Assembly (NCBI GenBank): GCA_026003175.1
Contig: BPGT01000001.1
Coordinates: forward strand, 906,839 to 970,838
Length of the DNA: 64,000 nt
Reading direction: 5' to 3'
Origin: Armatimonadota bacterium
Lineage (GTDB): Bacteria; Armatimonadota; HRBIN16
Part shown: piece after piece, positions 1 to 8,152 of the stretch
Layout: every line of letters begins with the position of its first letter
Position numbering within the stretch: the stretch's first letter is position 1
Made by a program: the position numbers and the translations under genes
The notes under the pieces: model-generated
What the model was told of the DNA's origin: nothing
The model's input: only the letters and a program-made list of their open reading frames with translations
Database searches by the model: none

Positions 1-329
1 GCCGCTTCACACAGGGCGCGGTCGCGCTCATCACGGGGCAGGAAAACCATGCCTACCCCATAATAGCCTTCGCTGGGCAAATGGCCGTCGCGCTGGCGCA
101 GGAAGAACTGGTGCGGTATCTGAATCAGGATGCCCGCGCCATCGCCCGTTTCGGGGTCGCTTCCCGACGCGCCACGGTGCACCAGATTCTCCAGAATCTG
201 GATACCCCGCTCTACAATCGCGTGCGACTTCTTGCCTTTGATATTGACCACAAAGCCTACGCCGCAGGCGTCATGCTCATGCGCCGGATGGTATAAGCCA
301 TCTGGTTCTGGCAATCCGTGATAATGCAT
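1..329 (-). CDS. gltB: Glutamate synthase large subunit, N-terminal part (runs off left edge)
   Basis: Glutamate synthase makes two glutamates from glutamine and 2-oxoglutarate in cytoplasmic ammonium assimilation. Only the first ~109 residues lie in the window. They carry the start of the class II glutamine amidotransferase domain: the GLYHPAHEHDACGVGF stretch, whose Cys (residue 22) is the expected catalytic nucleophile, followed by ILENLVHRGA and GDGAGILIQIPH, all typical of GltB. The ATG at 327-329 is chosen because an in-frame TGA lies three codons upstream and a GAAGAGG purine run immediately precedes it, although the spacing is unusually short. The family is normally about 1500 residues, so most of the gene lies to the left of the window. 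A promoter and a strong leader hairpin are visible upstream. Family assignment is confident. Confidence 0.93.
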   Translation of the reverse strand, partial: MHYHGLPEPDGLYHPAHEHDACGVGFVVNIKGKKSHAIVERGIQILENLVHRGASGSDPETGDGAGILIQIPHQFFLRQRDGHLPSEGYYGVGMVFLPRDERDRALCEA

Positions 330-393
330 ACCTCTTCATCAACTCCCTGCCGAGCAATACTGGAGATAGTTCCGTTTCCGCAAGACAAATAAT

Positions 394-436
394 GCCCGTT
401 GTCGCAGGTGCGTCTCTTCGCACGCACGACACGGGC
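394..436 (-). promoter_or_regulatory. Long hairpin in the predicted gltB leader
   Basis: GCCCGT...GTCG and GTGCGT on one side pair with ACGCAC, CGAC and ACGGGC on the other, leaving a short CTCTTCGC loop. In the gltB direction the hairpin is followed by ATTATTTGTCTT, a loose U-rich run. It lies between the predicted promoter and the gltB start, so it could act as an attenuator or mRNA stabiliser. The fold is seen; the role is inferred. Confidence 0.5.
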
Positions 437-462
437 GTCTTTGGAACCGTGTGCGTGTGGTT

Positions 463-492
463 ATTTTACCGCAGTTTGTACACTGTTTGCAA
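463..492 (-). promoter_or_regulatory. Predicted sigma-70 promoter of gltB
   Basis: Read on the minus strand, TTGCAA (487-492) and TAAAAT (463-468) are separated by 18 bases. Transcription would start about 125 bases before the gltB ATG and include the leader hairpin. Confidence 0.55.
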
Positions 493-550
493 GCGTCTGG
501 GGGTTATGAGAACCTCATTCGAAAATGTATCTCGTGGACAGCAGCGTCCT

Positions 551-647
551 GCAGAAAGCACAAACTCCCCCCAGTTCCATACCATATCTACCCAGTGCTT
601 GTGGTTGGCGAAGGTGTAGTGCACAAGTCGTTTGGATGAAGGGTGTT
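551..647 (-). pseudogene. 5' fragment of a GH38-type glycosidase gene
   Basis: About 32 codons read almost exactly as the beginning of the intact GH38-like gene that starts at 3730 (HPSS.R.V.YTF.NH.HWVDMVWNWGEFVL). The start codon has become CAA and the similarity stops after the first ~33 residues. It faces away from a broken secreted-protein gene at 890, which reproduces the divergent arrangement at 3.6-4.4 kb. This is therefore the remnant of a duplicated divergent gene pair. It should not be functional. Confidence 0.8.
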
Positions 648-694
648 GCGATTGAACGCACACAACAAGCGATTGCAGAGGAAGGTGAAGCGTT

Positions 695-898
695 ATGTGC
701 AAAGAGGGTGTTCGAGAATTGTTGAGAAGTTGGTTGTAGCGCAAGGAGAGAGGCGTTCTTGCTATCCCTGCCTTACCTCACCCCCGTCCCCTCTCCTACG
801 AGGAGAGGGGCGTTCCCCCTTCCCTTGCAGGGAAGGGGGCAAGGGGGTTAGGTTATCTATCCATTCAACCAGCAATTTCGAACACCCTCATGTGCAAA
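695..898 (+). mobile_element. MITE-like element, copy 1, with 9-bp target duplication
   Basis: The element proper is 704-889 (186 bp). It begins GAGGGTGTTCGAGAATTG and ends CAATTTCGAACACCCTC, forming terminal inverted repeats of about 17 bp. It is flanked by the direct repeat ATGTGCAAA at 695-703 and 890-898. Inside are two hairpins, CCCCTCTCCT/AGGAGAGGGG and CCCCCTTCCCT/AGGGAAGGGGG. It has no coding capacity, so it must be moved by a transposase located elsewhere. It landed exactly on the start codon of a now broken gene. Confidence 0.88.
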
Positions 899-1192
899 TG
901 CCTTTTGGGTGTAACCCTGCTGCTGGCTTTGGCGTCCCATCTCTGCTAGGCGCAGCAGTGGGAGTTTCCCGTCTCTGGCAGTGCTGTCTATCCCCTGCGC
1001 TGGGGCAATGTGGAGAGTAGCGATGACCTCGTGCCCAGTCCACCCGTACTGGGGTTGCCTATCTGTGCCAAAATGGATAGCACGTTGGGGTTGGGTATCC
1101 GCTGGAAAGGCACTCCCGGCGCGCTGATGGGCTGGCGTCCTGCAAAGGTCGTATTGGAAAGCGCGGTGACGGGCGAGGTGATGCGGACATAG
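890..1192 (+). pseudogene. Broken 5' part of a secreted transglutaminase-like gene
   Basis: The reading frame from the ATG at 890 encodes a signal peptide (GVTLLLALASHLC) like that of the intact gene at 4102. It is then interrupted by TAG at 947-949, where the paralog has the Trp codon of its CWAQ segment. After the stop the frame keeps clear similarity (YPLRWG, LG.P.C.KM, GWR) until a second stop at 1190-1192. The bases before the MITE (about 650-694) also resemble the 5' leader of the gene at 4102. The copy is thus truncated, carries a nonsense codon and had a MITE inserted at its start codon. It lacks the catalytic region. Confidence 0.82.
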
Positions 1193-1204
1193 CCTGGCGC
1201 AGGT

Positions 1205-3730
1205 CTATCCTCGGTGTGCTTTGGTGGTGGTCTCCACCCATACGCTCCGATATTCGTCCAGCGGGCGGTACTGCTTACGCGCCTTTTCCAGCAACAGGCG
1301 TACAGTAATTATCTCATGCGGTTTGAACGCGACGGTTACCGTGTTACGCTCCACTGGCAGGGGCGTCGGCTCACGCAGCAACATATTGACCTTCTCCGCC
1401 TTCTCGACCGCACCGTAGAAGGTGAAGCGGGCTTGGGCGGGCTTGCCGTTGACCTCAAACGCCCTCAGCACACACCATTCGCCCTCGCGGTAGAAGGCGG
1501 AGAGCACTATATCGCCCTCCACCTGCAGGAAGCTCATGGAGGCGGGCAGCTGCGGTTCGCCGGATACGTCGCGATGCACCGCCATCATCGAGCGGTTGAA
1601 CGCAATGGCTTCGCGCAGCAACGTATCGCGGCTGGGTACACTGTCCCATACCCGATATCCATAGTGCAATGCCACCTCGCGCACCCAGTTTTCTTCGTCC
1701 CACGCATCGTACATAAACAGGATGTTGCGCACGATATCGCCGTCGCGCAGGAAGCCCTGATTGCCTGCGTGCAGATATTGCAACCCGCGTGTACCGTCGG
1801 TGAGGAAGATGAAGTTTAAGCCCGTAAACGGGTTGACCACCTCCTCGAAGAACTGAGGCGAGGTCATCCAGTCGCCGGTAGGATATTTCTTGCGATACAC
1901 CCCATCAGCGCGGATGGGTGTGACCGCAAACGGGTGGTCGTGCCAGATTTCGGTGCGCTCCAGCCGGGCGGCGATATCGGTTTGCAGCGAGCGCATCATG
2001 GAAGGCTCGGGACGCAGGAGGAAACGCAGGTGGGTCTGCACCTCCACGTTTGCGCTCATGGCGTTGAGGCTGATGCGCGACCAGAACCTCACCACCTCGC
2101 CCAAATCGCCCTCTACCAGCACGCTCGCGAGCACGGGACCGGAATGTTCCACGCGCACAGCGCGTATCCCATCCTGTGAGCGGTACACCCTGTCTCCAAA
2201 CGGAATGTGCAGCGCGTGCAGCGGCACCTCTTCGCGCACGAACTCCGCGCCACCGGAAGCCGACCGCAGGCTGGTGATCACGCCCGTTCGGCGGTCTATG
2301 CAAACCTTCACGTGCGCGTTGGCGAGCTGTACCGTGTCTTCGCTCTCGGTGCTGCTCACCTGCTGAGGGGCAGTTGCGCTCCCTTCTGCAAGGCGGTACG
2401 CCCTGTAGCCAACGGACGGCACATCCTGCGCTGGGAAGCAGACTGTTGCCTGCTCGCCGTCTGCTGCGATGACCTGGGCGGGTAAGGTCTGCCCGTCATC
2501 GCCCACCACGACAGATCTCTCCTGCCCGGCAGGCACAGAGACGGTAGCCATTCCGCTTTGCGCCCAACCCAGCGGGTTGAAAACCACCACGTCCGGCTCT
2601 CCGCTCACGCGCGCGGCGATGTGCTTGAGGTTGCGTTCTAACACCATGCGCGAGAGTTCGAGGCTATCGCGGTAGTACAGCTTGCCCGCGTCGCCGCACA
2701 GCCCCTCGCACTCGTCCACGTCGTGATGCTGCGCCAGCAGCAGGTTGCGCCATGCCTGCCGAATCTCCCACTCAGGGTACACATCCCACTGCGCATACGG
2801 TCTGCCCAGCATCCCCGACACCAGCGCGAAACTCTCCGCGCTCAGCAGCTGGTTCTCCGCCTGTTTGCTGAGGTAACGCACCACGTCGCCGTTCTTGCCG
2901 ATGGACATGCCATGAAACACGTCGTCCAGCGTGTACTCCAGCACCGGCTCATTGCCCTTTGCCCGAGAGAGAAACTCGCTCAGCGTCACCCAGCGGATAT
3001 CGAACTGCGGTTGCGAGGCAATCTCCTTCATGCGCGGGGCAATCAGCTCCGCACGGCACATCCAGTCGGGTGTGGGCAACAGCTCCAGCCACTGGATGAT
3101 GAGTGGGTCCTCCATCTGCTCCACCGCCTCATGCTGCAGCCCCTGTTCAAAGTCCTCGGGCCACTGGTGCAGGCACAGGTCGGTTTTGGGAACGACCAGT
3201 ATCTCGGATCCATCCAGTCCGCGCCATCGCGCTCGGGAGACCTGCTCAATGGGAACGTGCGGCGTGTGCCACGTCCACTGGAAGAAGAGGCAACCATATT
3301 CAAACCCACACTGGCGCAGAATCTGGGGCAGCTGGGGGAAGAAGTCAAACTCCTCCTCCCACCACGTGACCGGACGCACGCCAAATAGTTTCTCGCACAC
3401 CAACACCCCCATCACCAGCTGGCGCACGTTTGCCTCACCCCCACAGAACAAGCCGTAAGGCTGACCATACGATGCCCCCACAATCTCAGCACGTCCTTCC
3501 TGTACCAGTTTTTTCAGCAGTTCAAACGCTTGGGGGTCGGTGAGTGCCAGCTGTTCGTAGCCCACCACGTCGAAGTTCACGTTGCCCTTTGCGCCTGTTG
3601 CGTCCATCAGCAGGAGCATATCCCGCACGCTAGCAGGAAGCACAAACTCCCCCCAGTTCCACACCATATCTACCCAGTGATTATGGTTGCCGAAGGTGTA
3701 GTACACGGTTCGTCTGGATGAAGGATGCAT
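1205..3730 (-). CDS. GH38-type alpha-mannosidase-like glycoside hydrolase
   Basis: This 841-residue protein has the layout of GH38 retaining alpha-mannosidases. An N-terminal beta/alpha catalytic domain opens with a metal-binding-type H.HWVD segment (residues 16-21) and continues with EEEFDFFPQLPQILRQCGF (near 125-145). A helical segment containing WRNLLLAQHHDVDECEG follows (near 330), then long beta-sandwich domains to the C terminus. No signal peptide is evident, so it probably acts in the cytoplasm on imported mannosides or other glycans. The ATG at 3730 is preceded by GGGAG. It is transcribed away from the transglutaminase-like gene at 4102, and a fragment of its 5' end is duplicated at 551-647. 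Substrate is not determinable from sequence. Confidence 0.8.
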   Translation of the reverse strand: MHPSSRRTVYYTFGNHNHWVDMVWNWGEFVLPASVRDMLLLMDATGAKGNVNFDVVGYEQLALTDPQAFELLKKLVQEGRAEIVGASYGQPYGLFCGGEANVRQLVMGVLVCEKLFGVRPVTWWEEEFDFFPQLPQILRQCGFEYGCLFFQWTWHTPHVPIEQVSRARWRGLDGSEILVVPKTDLCLHQWPEDFEQGLQHEAVEQMEDPLIIQWLELLPTPDWMCRAELIAPRMKEIASQPQFDIRWVTLSEFLSRAKGNEPVLEYTLDDVFHGMSIGKNGDVVRYLSKQAENQLLSAESFALVSGMLGRPYAQWDVYPEWEIRQAWRNLLLAQHHDVDECEGLCGDAGKLYYRDSLELSRMVLERNLKHIAARVSGEPDVVVFNPLGWAQSGMATVSVPAGQERSVVVGDDGQTLPAQVIAADGEQATVCFPAQDVPSVGYRAYRLAEGSATAPQQVSSTESEDTVQLANAHVKVCIDRRTGVITSLRSASGGAEFVREEVPLHALHIPFGDRVYRSQDGIRAVRVEHSGPVLASVLVEGDLGEVVRFWSRISLNAMSANVEVQTHLRFLLRPEPSMMRSLQTDIAARLERTEIWHDHPFAVTPIRADGVYRKKYPTGDWMTSPQFFEEVVNPFTGLNFIFLTDGTRGLQYLHAGNQGFLRDGDIVRNILFMYDAWDEENWVREVALHYGYRVWDSVPSRDTLLREAIAFNRSMMAVHRDVSGEPQLPASMSFLQVEGDIVLSAFYREGEWCVLRAFEVNGKPAQARFTFYGAVEKAEKVNMLLREPTPLPVERNTVTVAFKPHEIITVRLLLEKARKQYRPLDEYRSVWVETTTKAHRG

Positions 3731-3755
3731 CGCGGGCTCCCTAACAGGTTGATAT

Positions 3756-3785
3756 TTGGTATGCTTATTCTGTTTGCAGAGTCAA
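3756..3785 (-). promoter_or_regulatory. Possible promoter of the GH38-like gene
   Basis: On the minus strand TTGACT (3780-3785) is followed by CATACC (3758-3763) after 16 bases or TACCAA (3756-3761) after 18. The -10 match is weak, so this is only a candidate. Confidence 0.3.
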
Positions 3786-3825
3786 ACCTCCTCCTGATGG
3801 TTCTGTGCGCCTCCCAGTGCAGTTA

Positions 3826-4033
3826 CTTGAAGCCCTGAGGGTGTTCGAGAATTGTTGAGAAGTTGGTTGTAGCGCAAGGAGAGAGGCGTTCTTGCTATCC
3901 CTGCCTTACCTCACCCCCGTCCCCTCTCCTGCGAGGAGAGGGGCGTTCCCCCTTCCCTTGCAGGGAAGGGGGCAAGGGGGTTAGGTGATCTATCCATTCA
4001 ACCAGCAATTTCGAACACCCTCCTTGAAGCCCT
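3826..4033 (+). mobile_element. MITE-like element, copy 2, with 11-bp target duplication
   Basis: The element proper is 3837-4022, again 186 bp and nearly identical to copy 1 (one visible change in a hairpin loop, TGC instead of TAC, and one or two bases near the right end). It is bounded by the direct repeat CTTGAAGCCCT at 3826-3836 and 4023-4033. It sits between the divergent GH38-like and transglutaminase-like genes, just upstream of the latter's putative promoter. Confidence 0.88.
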
Positions 4034-4057
4034 TGACTTTTTTCGACATGGTATATT
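4033..4057 (+). promoter_or_regulatory. Conserved upstream box of the transglutaminase-like genes
   Basis: TTGACT, a T run, CGACATGG and TATATT are conserved here and again at 7287-7313. The TTGACT-TATATT spacing is 13 here and 15 in the second copy, which is short for a standard sigma-70 promoter. The conservation supports a regulatory role, but the promoter class is unclear. Confidence 0.4.
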
Positions 4058-4101
4058 GCAGTTGGACACGCAGAACAAGCATGAGCAAAGGACGGTGACC
4101 A

Positions 4102-5361
4102 ATGATGTGGAAACGCCTCTTTGGCGTAACCCTGCTATTGGTGCTGGCGTCCAACTTGTGCTGGGCGCAGTACCGCTTCCACGGCACTTTCTACCCGCTG
4201 CGCTGGGGGCAAACGGAGGGCAGCCAGGACCTGATTACGCCCGTGAACGCACTGGGCAATCCGCTGTGTGTGAAGATGGGAACCAGTTGGAGCGCATATC
4301 TGGATGGTGGAGGCAACCTGCTGGGCTGGAAGGTGAGTTATGCGCGGTTGCGCAGCCTGGTGGACGGCACGGTCTATTTCACAGTAAACGACCCCGGCGT
4401 AGGTAACCTGAAACCTCCCGGACAGCCTTATCCTTTACCTGACCTTCCTGCTCATGTAGACCACGCCCAGCTGGATATTTCGTATGTGATATATTATTGG
4501 GGTTCTTGGGGTCCGGTTTACTACCTGACCCCGATATACAGTTCAGAAGTATTCATTGTGCTGGATGCACCGAAGGCTCCGATGGATCCTGCGTGGGTGA
4601 GTGTGTTGCGCAAAAGCAGCCGATGGGCATCGAAGAAAACCAACCTGTTTGACGCGGCGAGAGCGGTGACGTTCGGTGTGTTTTACCAGAAACCCGGTTT
4701 TTACTACCCCGACGATTCGGACTCGCGCTGGGTGCCAGATGGTTCATTCAGACTGAAGGCTCTTCTAGATAAGTGGGCAGCGATGGAGTGGACTAGGGGT
4801 AACTGTGTGGATGTTTCTTTCTTCGCCATGATTGCCTTGTGCTCGCTGGGCATGGATTTCTCTGCAAGACGGCTACTTGCCGCGTCTTTGCTGCCGCCGT
4901 CTCCGGGCTGTGGACGAGAAAGCCACCCGGAAAACCCCTGGCACTGTAGCAATTCGAGTAGCCCACACTTTCATACGAACATGGTTTGCCCTATTGGGAG
5001 TGATCCGACCCCTGGCGATGATCCGAGTGAGCCCATACCACCCTATCCAGACTATACTTACAGATGGTACTCCTGGGCATGGCATCAGGTGTGTGTCCTG
5101 TCTGGCGCTCCCGACACCGGCGCAGGCATTTGGGACCCCACAGCGGCGCAGAAAATAGACCTTTTTGGCAGCAGCTACCGAAACCCGCCGGCCGACCATC
5201 CCGCTTGCTGGTGGATCCAAGAAGATTACTGGCAAATGCCCCGCATGTGGGGAGCACCTCGGGGATTGGTGAATGAACCCGAGCAGATAGATGGAGCCGA
5301 ACCTGTCGTAGAGTGGACGGGCAAGTGTGGGGTGAGTACCCTGCCTTGGACCCCGCCTTGA
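4102..5361 (+). CDS. Secreted transglutaminase-like (papain-fold) protein
   Basis: The 419-residue product begins with a signal peptide (KRLFGVTLLLVLASNLCWAQ). Its middle contains RGNCVDVSFFAMIALCSLG, resembling the G.C.D.A.LL...LR.LG segment of transglutaminase-like proteins, with Cys235 as candidate nucleophile. Further on are WAWHQVCVL (His328) and GIWDPTA (Asp345), spaced as in a Cys-His-Asp triad. It probably acts outside the cytoplasm as a protease, amidase or crosslinking enzyme; the substrate is unknown. Two ATGs stand in tandem (4102, 4105) after AAAGGA. The partner gene at 5386 follows 24 bases downstream. Three broken paralogs lie at 890, 7359 and 9182. The fold assignment is my inference from motifs only. 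Confidence 0.65.
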   Translation: MMWKRLFGVTLLLVLASNLCWAQYRFHGTFYPLRWGQTEGSQDLITPVNALGNPLCVKMGTSWSAYLDGGGNLLGWKVSYARLRSLVDGTVYFTVNDPGVGNLKPPGQPYPLPDLPAHVDHAQLDISYVIYYWGSWGPVYYLTPIYSSEVFIVLDAPKAPMDPAWVSVLRKSSRWASKKTNLFDAARAVTFGVFYQKPGFYYPDDSDSRWVPDGSFRLKALLDKWAAMEWTRGNCVDVSFFAMIALCSLGMDFSARRLLAASLLPPSPGCGRESHPENPWHCSNSSSPHFHTNMVCPIGSDPTPGDDPSEPIPPYPDYTYRWYSWAWHQVCVLSGAPDTGAGIWDPTAAQKIDLFGSSYRNPPADHPACWWIQEDYWQMPRMWGAPRGLVNEPEQIDGAEPVVEWTGKCGVSTLPWTPP

Positions 5362-5385
5362 TAAAAGACCTTAGGAGGTGCGAAA

Positions 5386-6360
5386 ATGAAGAGGAAACTG
5401 CTACTTACCACTCTCACGATCTCTGTCGTCGCCATACTGGCGCTGGCTTCTCACCTGTACGGGCAGATGAGCCACGATAGACTGCGCAAACTTCTTGAAG
5501 AGAGGGTCGCCATTCAGCCGGGGGAACTTCCCTACGTGGAGCGGCAGGGGATAGGAACTGGAGTGCTGGAAGACGTCAATGCACCTTACCTCACTCAATC
5601 GCTGCGTTTCAACCGCCGCGGTCCTCTCGGAAACTTCCTGGCAGAGATTTCATACGTCCTGGCACTCGTGTCGGATGAGAGGCAAGCTTATCGAAAATCT
5701 GTGTTCTTTGCAGGAAGCCAGTTAGCTCCGTTGGGAACTCCTGGCATACCCGAAGGTACCTATAGCCACTTCCCCATCGGTATGAAGAGCTGGGTATACA
5801 CTCCACCTGAGGGAGCTAAACCGGGACCCGGAGCAGGAACCGCAAGGCTTGTCATACATGACGGGTGCCTTACCCTGAAGGTATACGTGGAGTATCAACC
5901 CATAGACCCCAAAGCGAAGACAGGAGTCTTTTTGCCCGTTACCCGCGAGGACCAGGAACGTTCCGAGTTTGTCGCACGCCTTTTGCTTTCTCGGGCGCAT
6001 ATGTTGCTGATAAACTGGGAGGGGCTAGGTACATTGCGCGTGCAGAGCGTGAAGGCTACTGTGCCAGCCAAACGGTCCACGGCGGGGGTGATATACGTTC
6101 CCGCAGGCGCCGTGCTACAGCAGCATGGCGGGTCCCTCAAACAGGGCAAGGCAGGGGTGTTTACTGCTTCCTGGCTGGGCAAGCGGGTAACCATCCCCGT
6201 TGCAGCACGGGTACTGCTAATAGGGAAGCAACAGGTTCCGCTCTCGCAGCCAGTGCTGTATGATGGGCGCGAGGTATGGATAGAAGCACGCGGGTTTGCG
6301 CAGGCGTTTGGCTGGAAGCTGATTCGGCGCGGGCAGATAGTATCGCTCTCGCCTCAGTAA
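5386..6360 (+). CDS. Secreted protein with C-terminal copper-amine-oxidase-N-like domain
   Basis: The 324-residue protein has an N-terminal signal segment (LLLTTLTISVVAILALASHLYG) and an uncharacterised middle of about 190 residues. The C-terminal ~100 residues end in VLYDGREVWIEARGFAQAFG and GQIVSLSP, the pattern of the copper amine oxidase N-terminal-like (PF07833-type) stalk or wall-binding domain. AGGAGGTG lies seven bases before the ATG. It follows the transglutaminase-like gene, and the same gene order recurs twice at 7.4-10.6 kb, so the two products probably work together outside the cell. The middle domain is not recognised. Confidence 0.65.
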   Translation: MKRKLLLTTLTISVVAILALASHLYGQMSHDRLRKLLEERVAIQPGELPYVERQGIGTGVLEDVNAPYLTQSLRFNRRGPLGNFLAEISYVLALVSDERQAYRKSVFFAGSQLAPLGTPGIPEGTYSHFPIGMKSWVYTPPEGAKPGPGAGTARLVIHDGCLTLKVYVEYQPIDPKAKTGVFLPVTREDQERSEFVARLLLSRAHMLLINWEGLGTLRVQSVKATVPAKRSTAGVIYVPAGAVLQQHGGSLKQGKAGVFTASWLGKRVTIPVAARVLLIGKQQVPLSQPVLYDGREVWIEARGFAQAFGWKLIRRGQIVSLSPQ

Positions 6361-6362
6361 AA

Positions 6363-6761
6363 ATGCTAGGAGGAGAATTGCACCTGCTATTACCCCAAAT
6401 AGAAGCCCTTCCCGAAACGCGGTGGGAACGGCATTTCCACCGACAAGCGGGATGGGGCGGCTCTGACTGCGCATACTCTGTGCCGCTGGATGCGTAGCGG
6501 ACACTCTGGCTGTTTGGCGATACCTACTTCGGCGAGGTGCGCGACGGTCGGCGTGTGAATGTCCAACTGGTGATGGGTAACTCCATCGCCATCCAGCAGG
6601 GGAAGGATACCCAGAGCGCACGTCTGCGGTTTTTCTTCGGCGAGGGCGGGGGAGATAAGCCCGCCGCCTTTCTCCGCCCGCGTACCTCACGCGGCTGGTT
6701 CCGGTTTGGACACGGACTGAGGGCGTTCGAGAAATCATATAGACACCCCGTATCCATAACC
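6363..6761 (+). pseudogene. Remnant of a secreted glycan-related beta-propeller-like gene
   Basis: One frame reads GWGGSDCAYSVPLDA, then TAG at 6495-6497, then RTLWLFGDTYFGEVRDGRR and MGNSIAIQ. This G..GAYS.PL..GRTLWLFGDT pattern belongs to DUF4185-like secreted proteins related to glycoside hydrolases. AGGAGGA precedes a possible TTG start at 6378. The stop codon and loss of similarity after about 6720 mark it as a truncated pseudogene. It begins three bases after the preceding stop codon, so it was probably once cotranscribed. The family name is tentative. Confidence 0.5.
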
Positions 6762-7090
6762 ACCACAAAAAACTGCCATCCCCAGCCAACCGCACCACTC
6801 CCACCAAGTTCCACAGCACAAACATCCCACATACCCACACCCGAGCACCTACCCACGAACGCGCTCTACACACATCTCATACGCTCCCTTCACACTCCCA
6901 AACACCTACTACTATTGGTAGGGTCTTCCGCGTCGTTTGGGCAGGGGGTGTTGTTGGCAGAAGCATTGGACGTGGTGGTAGATGACCCTCACGGGGAGGG
7001 TGGTCAAGGTGACGTGTTTATGGTATTGGTGTTTCATAGCCATTTATATACGCCGTATGCACCAACTTTTTGAACATCCTCAGTTGTTTA
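6762..7090. other. Non-coding gap of 329 bases
   Basis: No supported gene is seen. The stretch changes from C-rich to G-rich about halfway. Its right end (near 7058-7080) reads TTTTTGAACATCCTC, which resembles the right terminus of the MITE found in this window and may be a decayed element end. Confidence 0.4.
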
Positions 7091-7278
7091 GAGAGTGTTC
7101 GAAAATTGTTGAGAAGTTGGTTGCAGCGCAAGGAGAGAGGTGTTCTTACTACCCCTTGTCCTACCTCACCGCCGTCCCCTCTCCTACGAGGAGAGGGGCG
7201 TTCCCCCTTCCCTTGCAGGGAAGGGGGCAAGGGGGTTAGGTGATCTATTCATTCTAAACACCAATTTCGAACACCCTC
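7091..7278 (+). mobile_element. MITE-like element, copy 3, diverged, no clear target duplication
   Basis: This 188-bp copy begins GAGAGTGTTCGAAAATTG and ends CAATTTCGAACACCCTC. Both internal hairpins are kept, but point changes and two extra bases are present. Flanking direct repeats are not visible. Its right flank (CCTTGACT...TATATTGC) matches the right flank of copy 2, so it was probably carried along by duplication of the neighbouring gene and not inserted independently here. Confidence 0.8.
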
Positions 7279-7358
7279 TGAATCCCTTGACTTTTTTTTC
7301 GACATGGTATATTGCGGTTGGACACACCGGGCAAGTATACCGGAAGGAGAATGGCACC

Positions 7359-8127
7359 ATGCTCAAACGCCTTTGGGGTGTAACCCTGCTATTGGTGCTG
7401 GCGTCCAACTTGTGCTGGGCGCAGTACCGCTTACAGTTCGGAGGTGTTTGTGGTGTGAGATGCGCCGAAGGCACCGATGAACCCGGCATGGGTGAGTGTT
7501 TTGAGGATAAGTTGTCAATGGGCAAGGGGAGAAAGCACTCCCGATGGGGCGGCAAATGTTCTAACTCAGAGGCTTTGGGAAAATGGAACTTATGATCCCT
7601 CAAGGCGATGGTACACCCGAAATGAGACGGATGCTGATGAGACTTTTTATCTGAGGAGCTTTCTGTCAGATCAGCAGTTTCCTCGTGGACAATGTAATGA
7701 CTTTGCTGACCTCTTAGTCTGTCTTATCAATAGCGTTGGTGCATATGAGACTAAAGCCCAACGCACTTACAGCTTTACAGTTGTTTATTGGGGACCTTTT
7801 GATCCAGATGGCAGCGGTTGGCGTTTTCAAACAAATGAAGTTGATCCTGCCCCTCCTGGTGGTTCTACACAAAAGTTTGATTTTGCTTACCATCAGTTCA
7901 CTATCGCTGGCTCCAGTGTTAGAGATGGGACTGTAAAATTTGCGACAGGTATCGCCTTAGGCTGGGAAAGGGATACAACTTACAAGTTAGCTTTAGTGGA
8001 ATGGTTCCGTGAGTGGCAGAATCATGTAATCGTTCGGACAATAGGTCCTGATGACCCAGGAAATCCTTGGAACCCCACTCCAGTATCTGGGTTTGTTCCT
8101 GAAGTTACTGCTGCTGACTTGCCGTGA
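7359..8127 (+). pseudogene. Transglutaminase-like paralog with internal deletion
   Basis: The first 24 codons (signal peptide, ATG at 7359 with AAGGAG nine bases upstream) match the gene at 4102. The next bases then align with a position about 350 bases further along that gene (TACAGTTC...), so an internal deletion has shifted the frame. A TGA also stands where the paralog reads the L of VLDAPKAP. From about 7477 the frame is open again for 216 codons and keeps the candidate nucleophile segment RGQCNDFADLL and an AYHQF histidine. A shorter protein starting internally is possible but has no visible ribosome site. Confidence 0.7.
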
Positions 8128-8152
8128 AAATCTTATAAGGAGGTGCCTAACC

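Noticed and set aside
704-889. Palindromic GC-rich units considered as CRISPR repeats or rho-independent terminators
   Set aside because: Copies are dispersed, not regularly spaced, and have terminal inverted repeats with target duplications, so a MITE explains them better.
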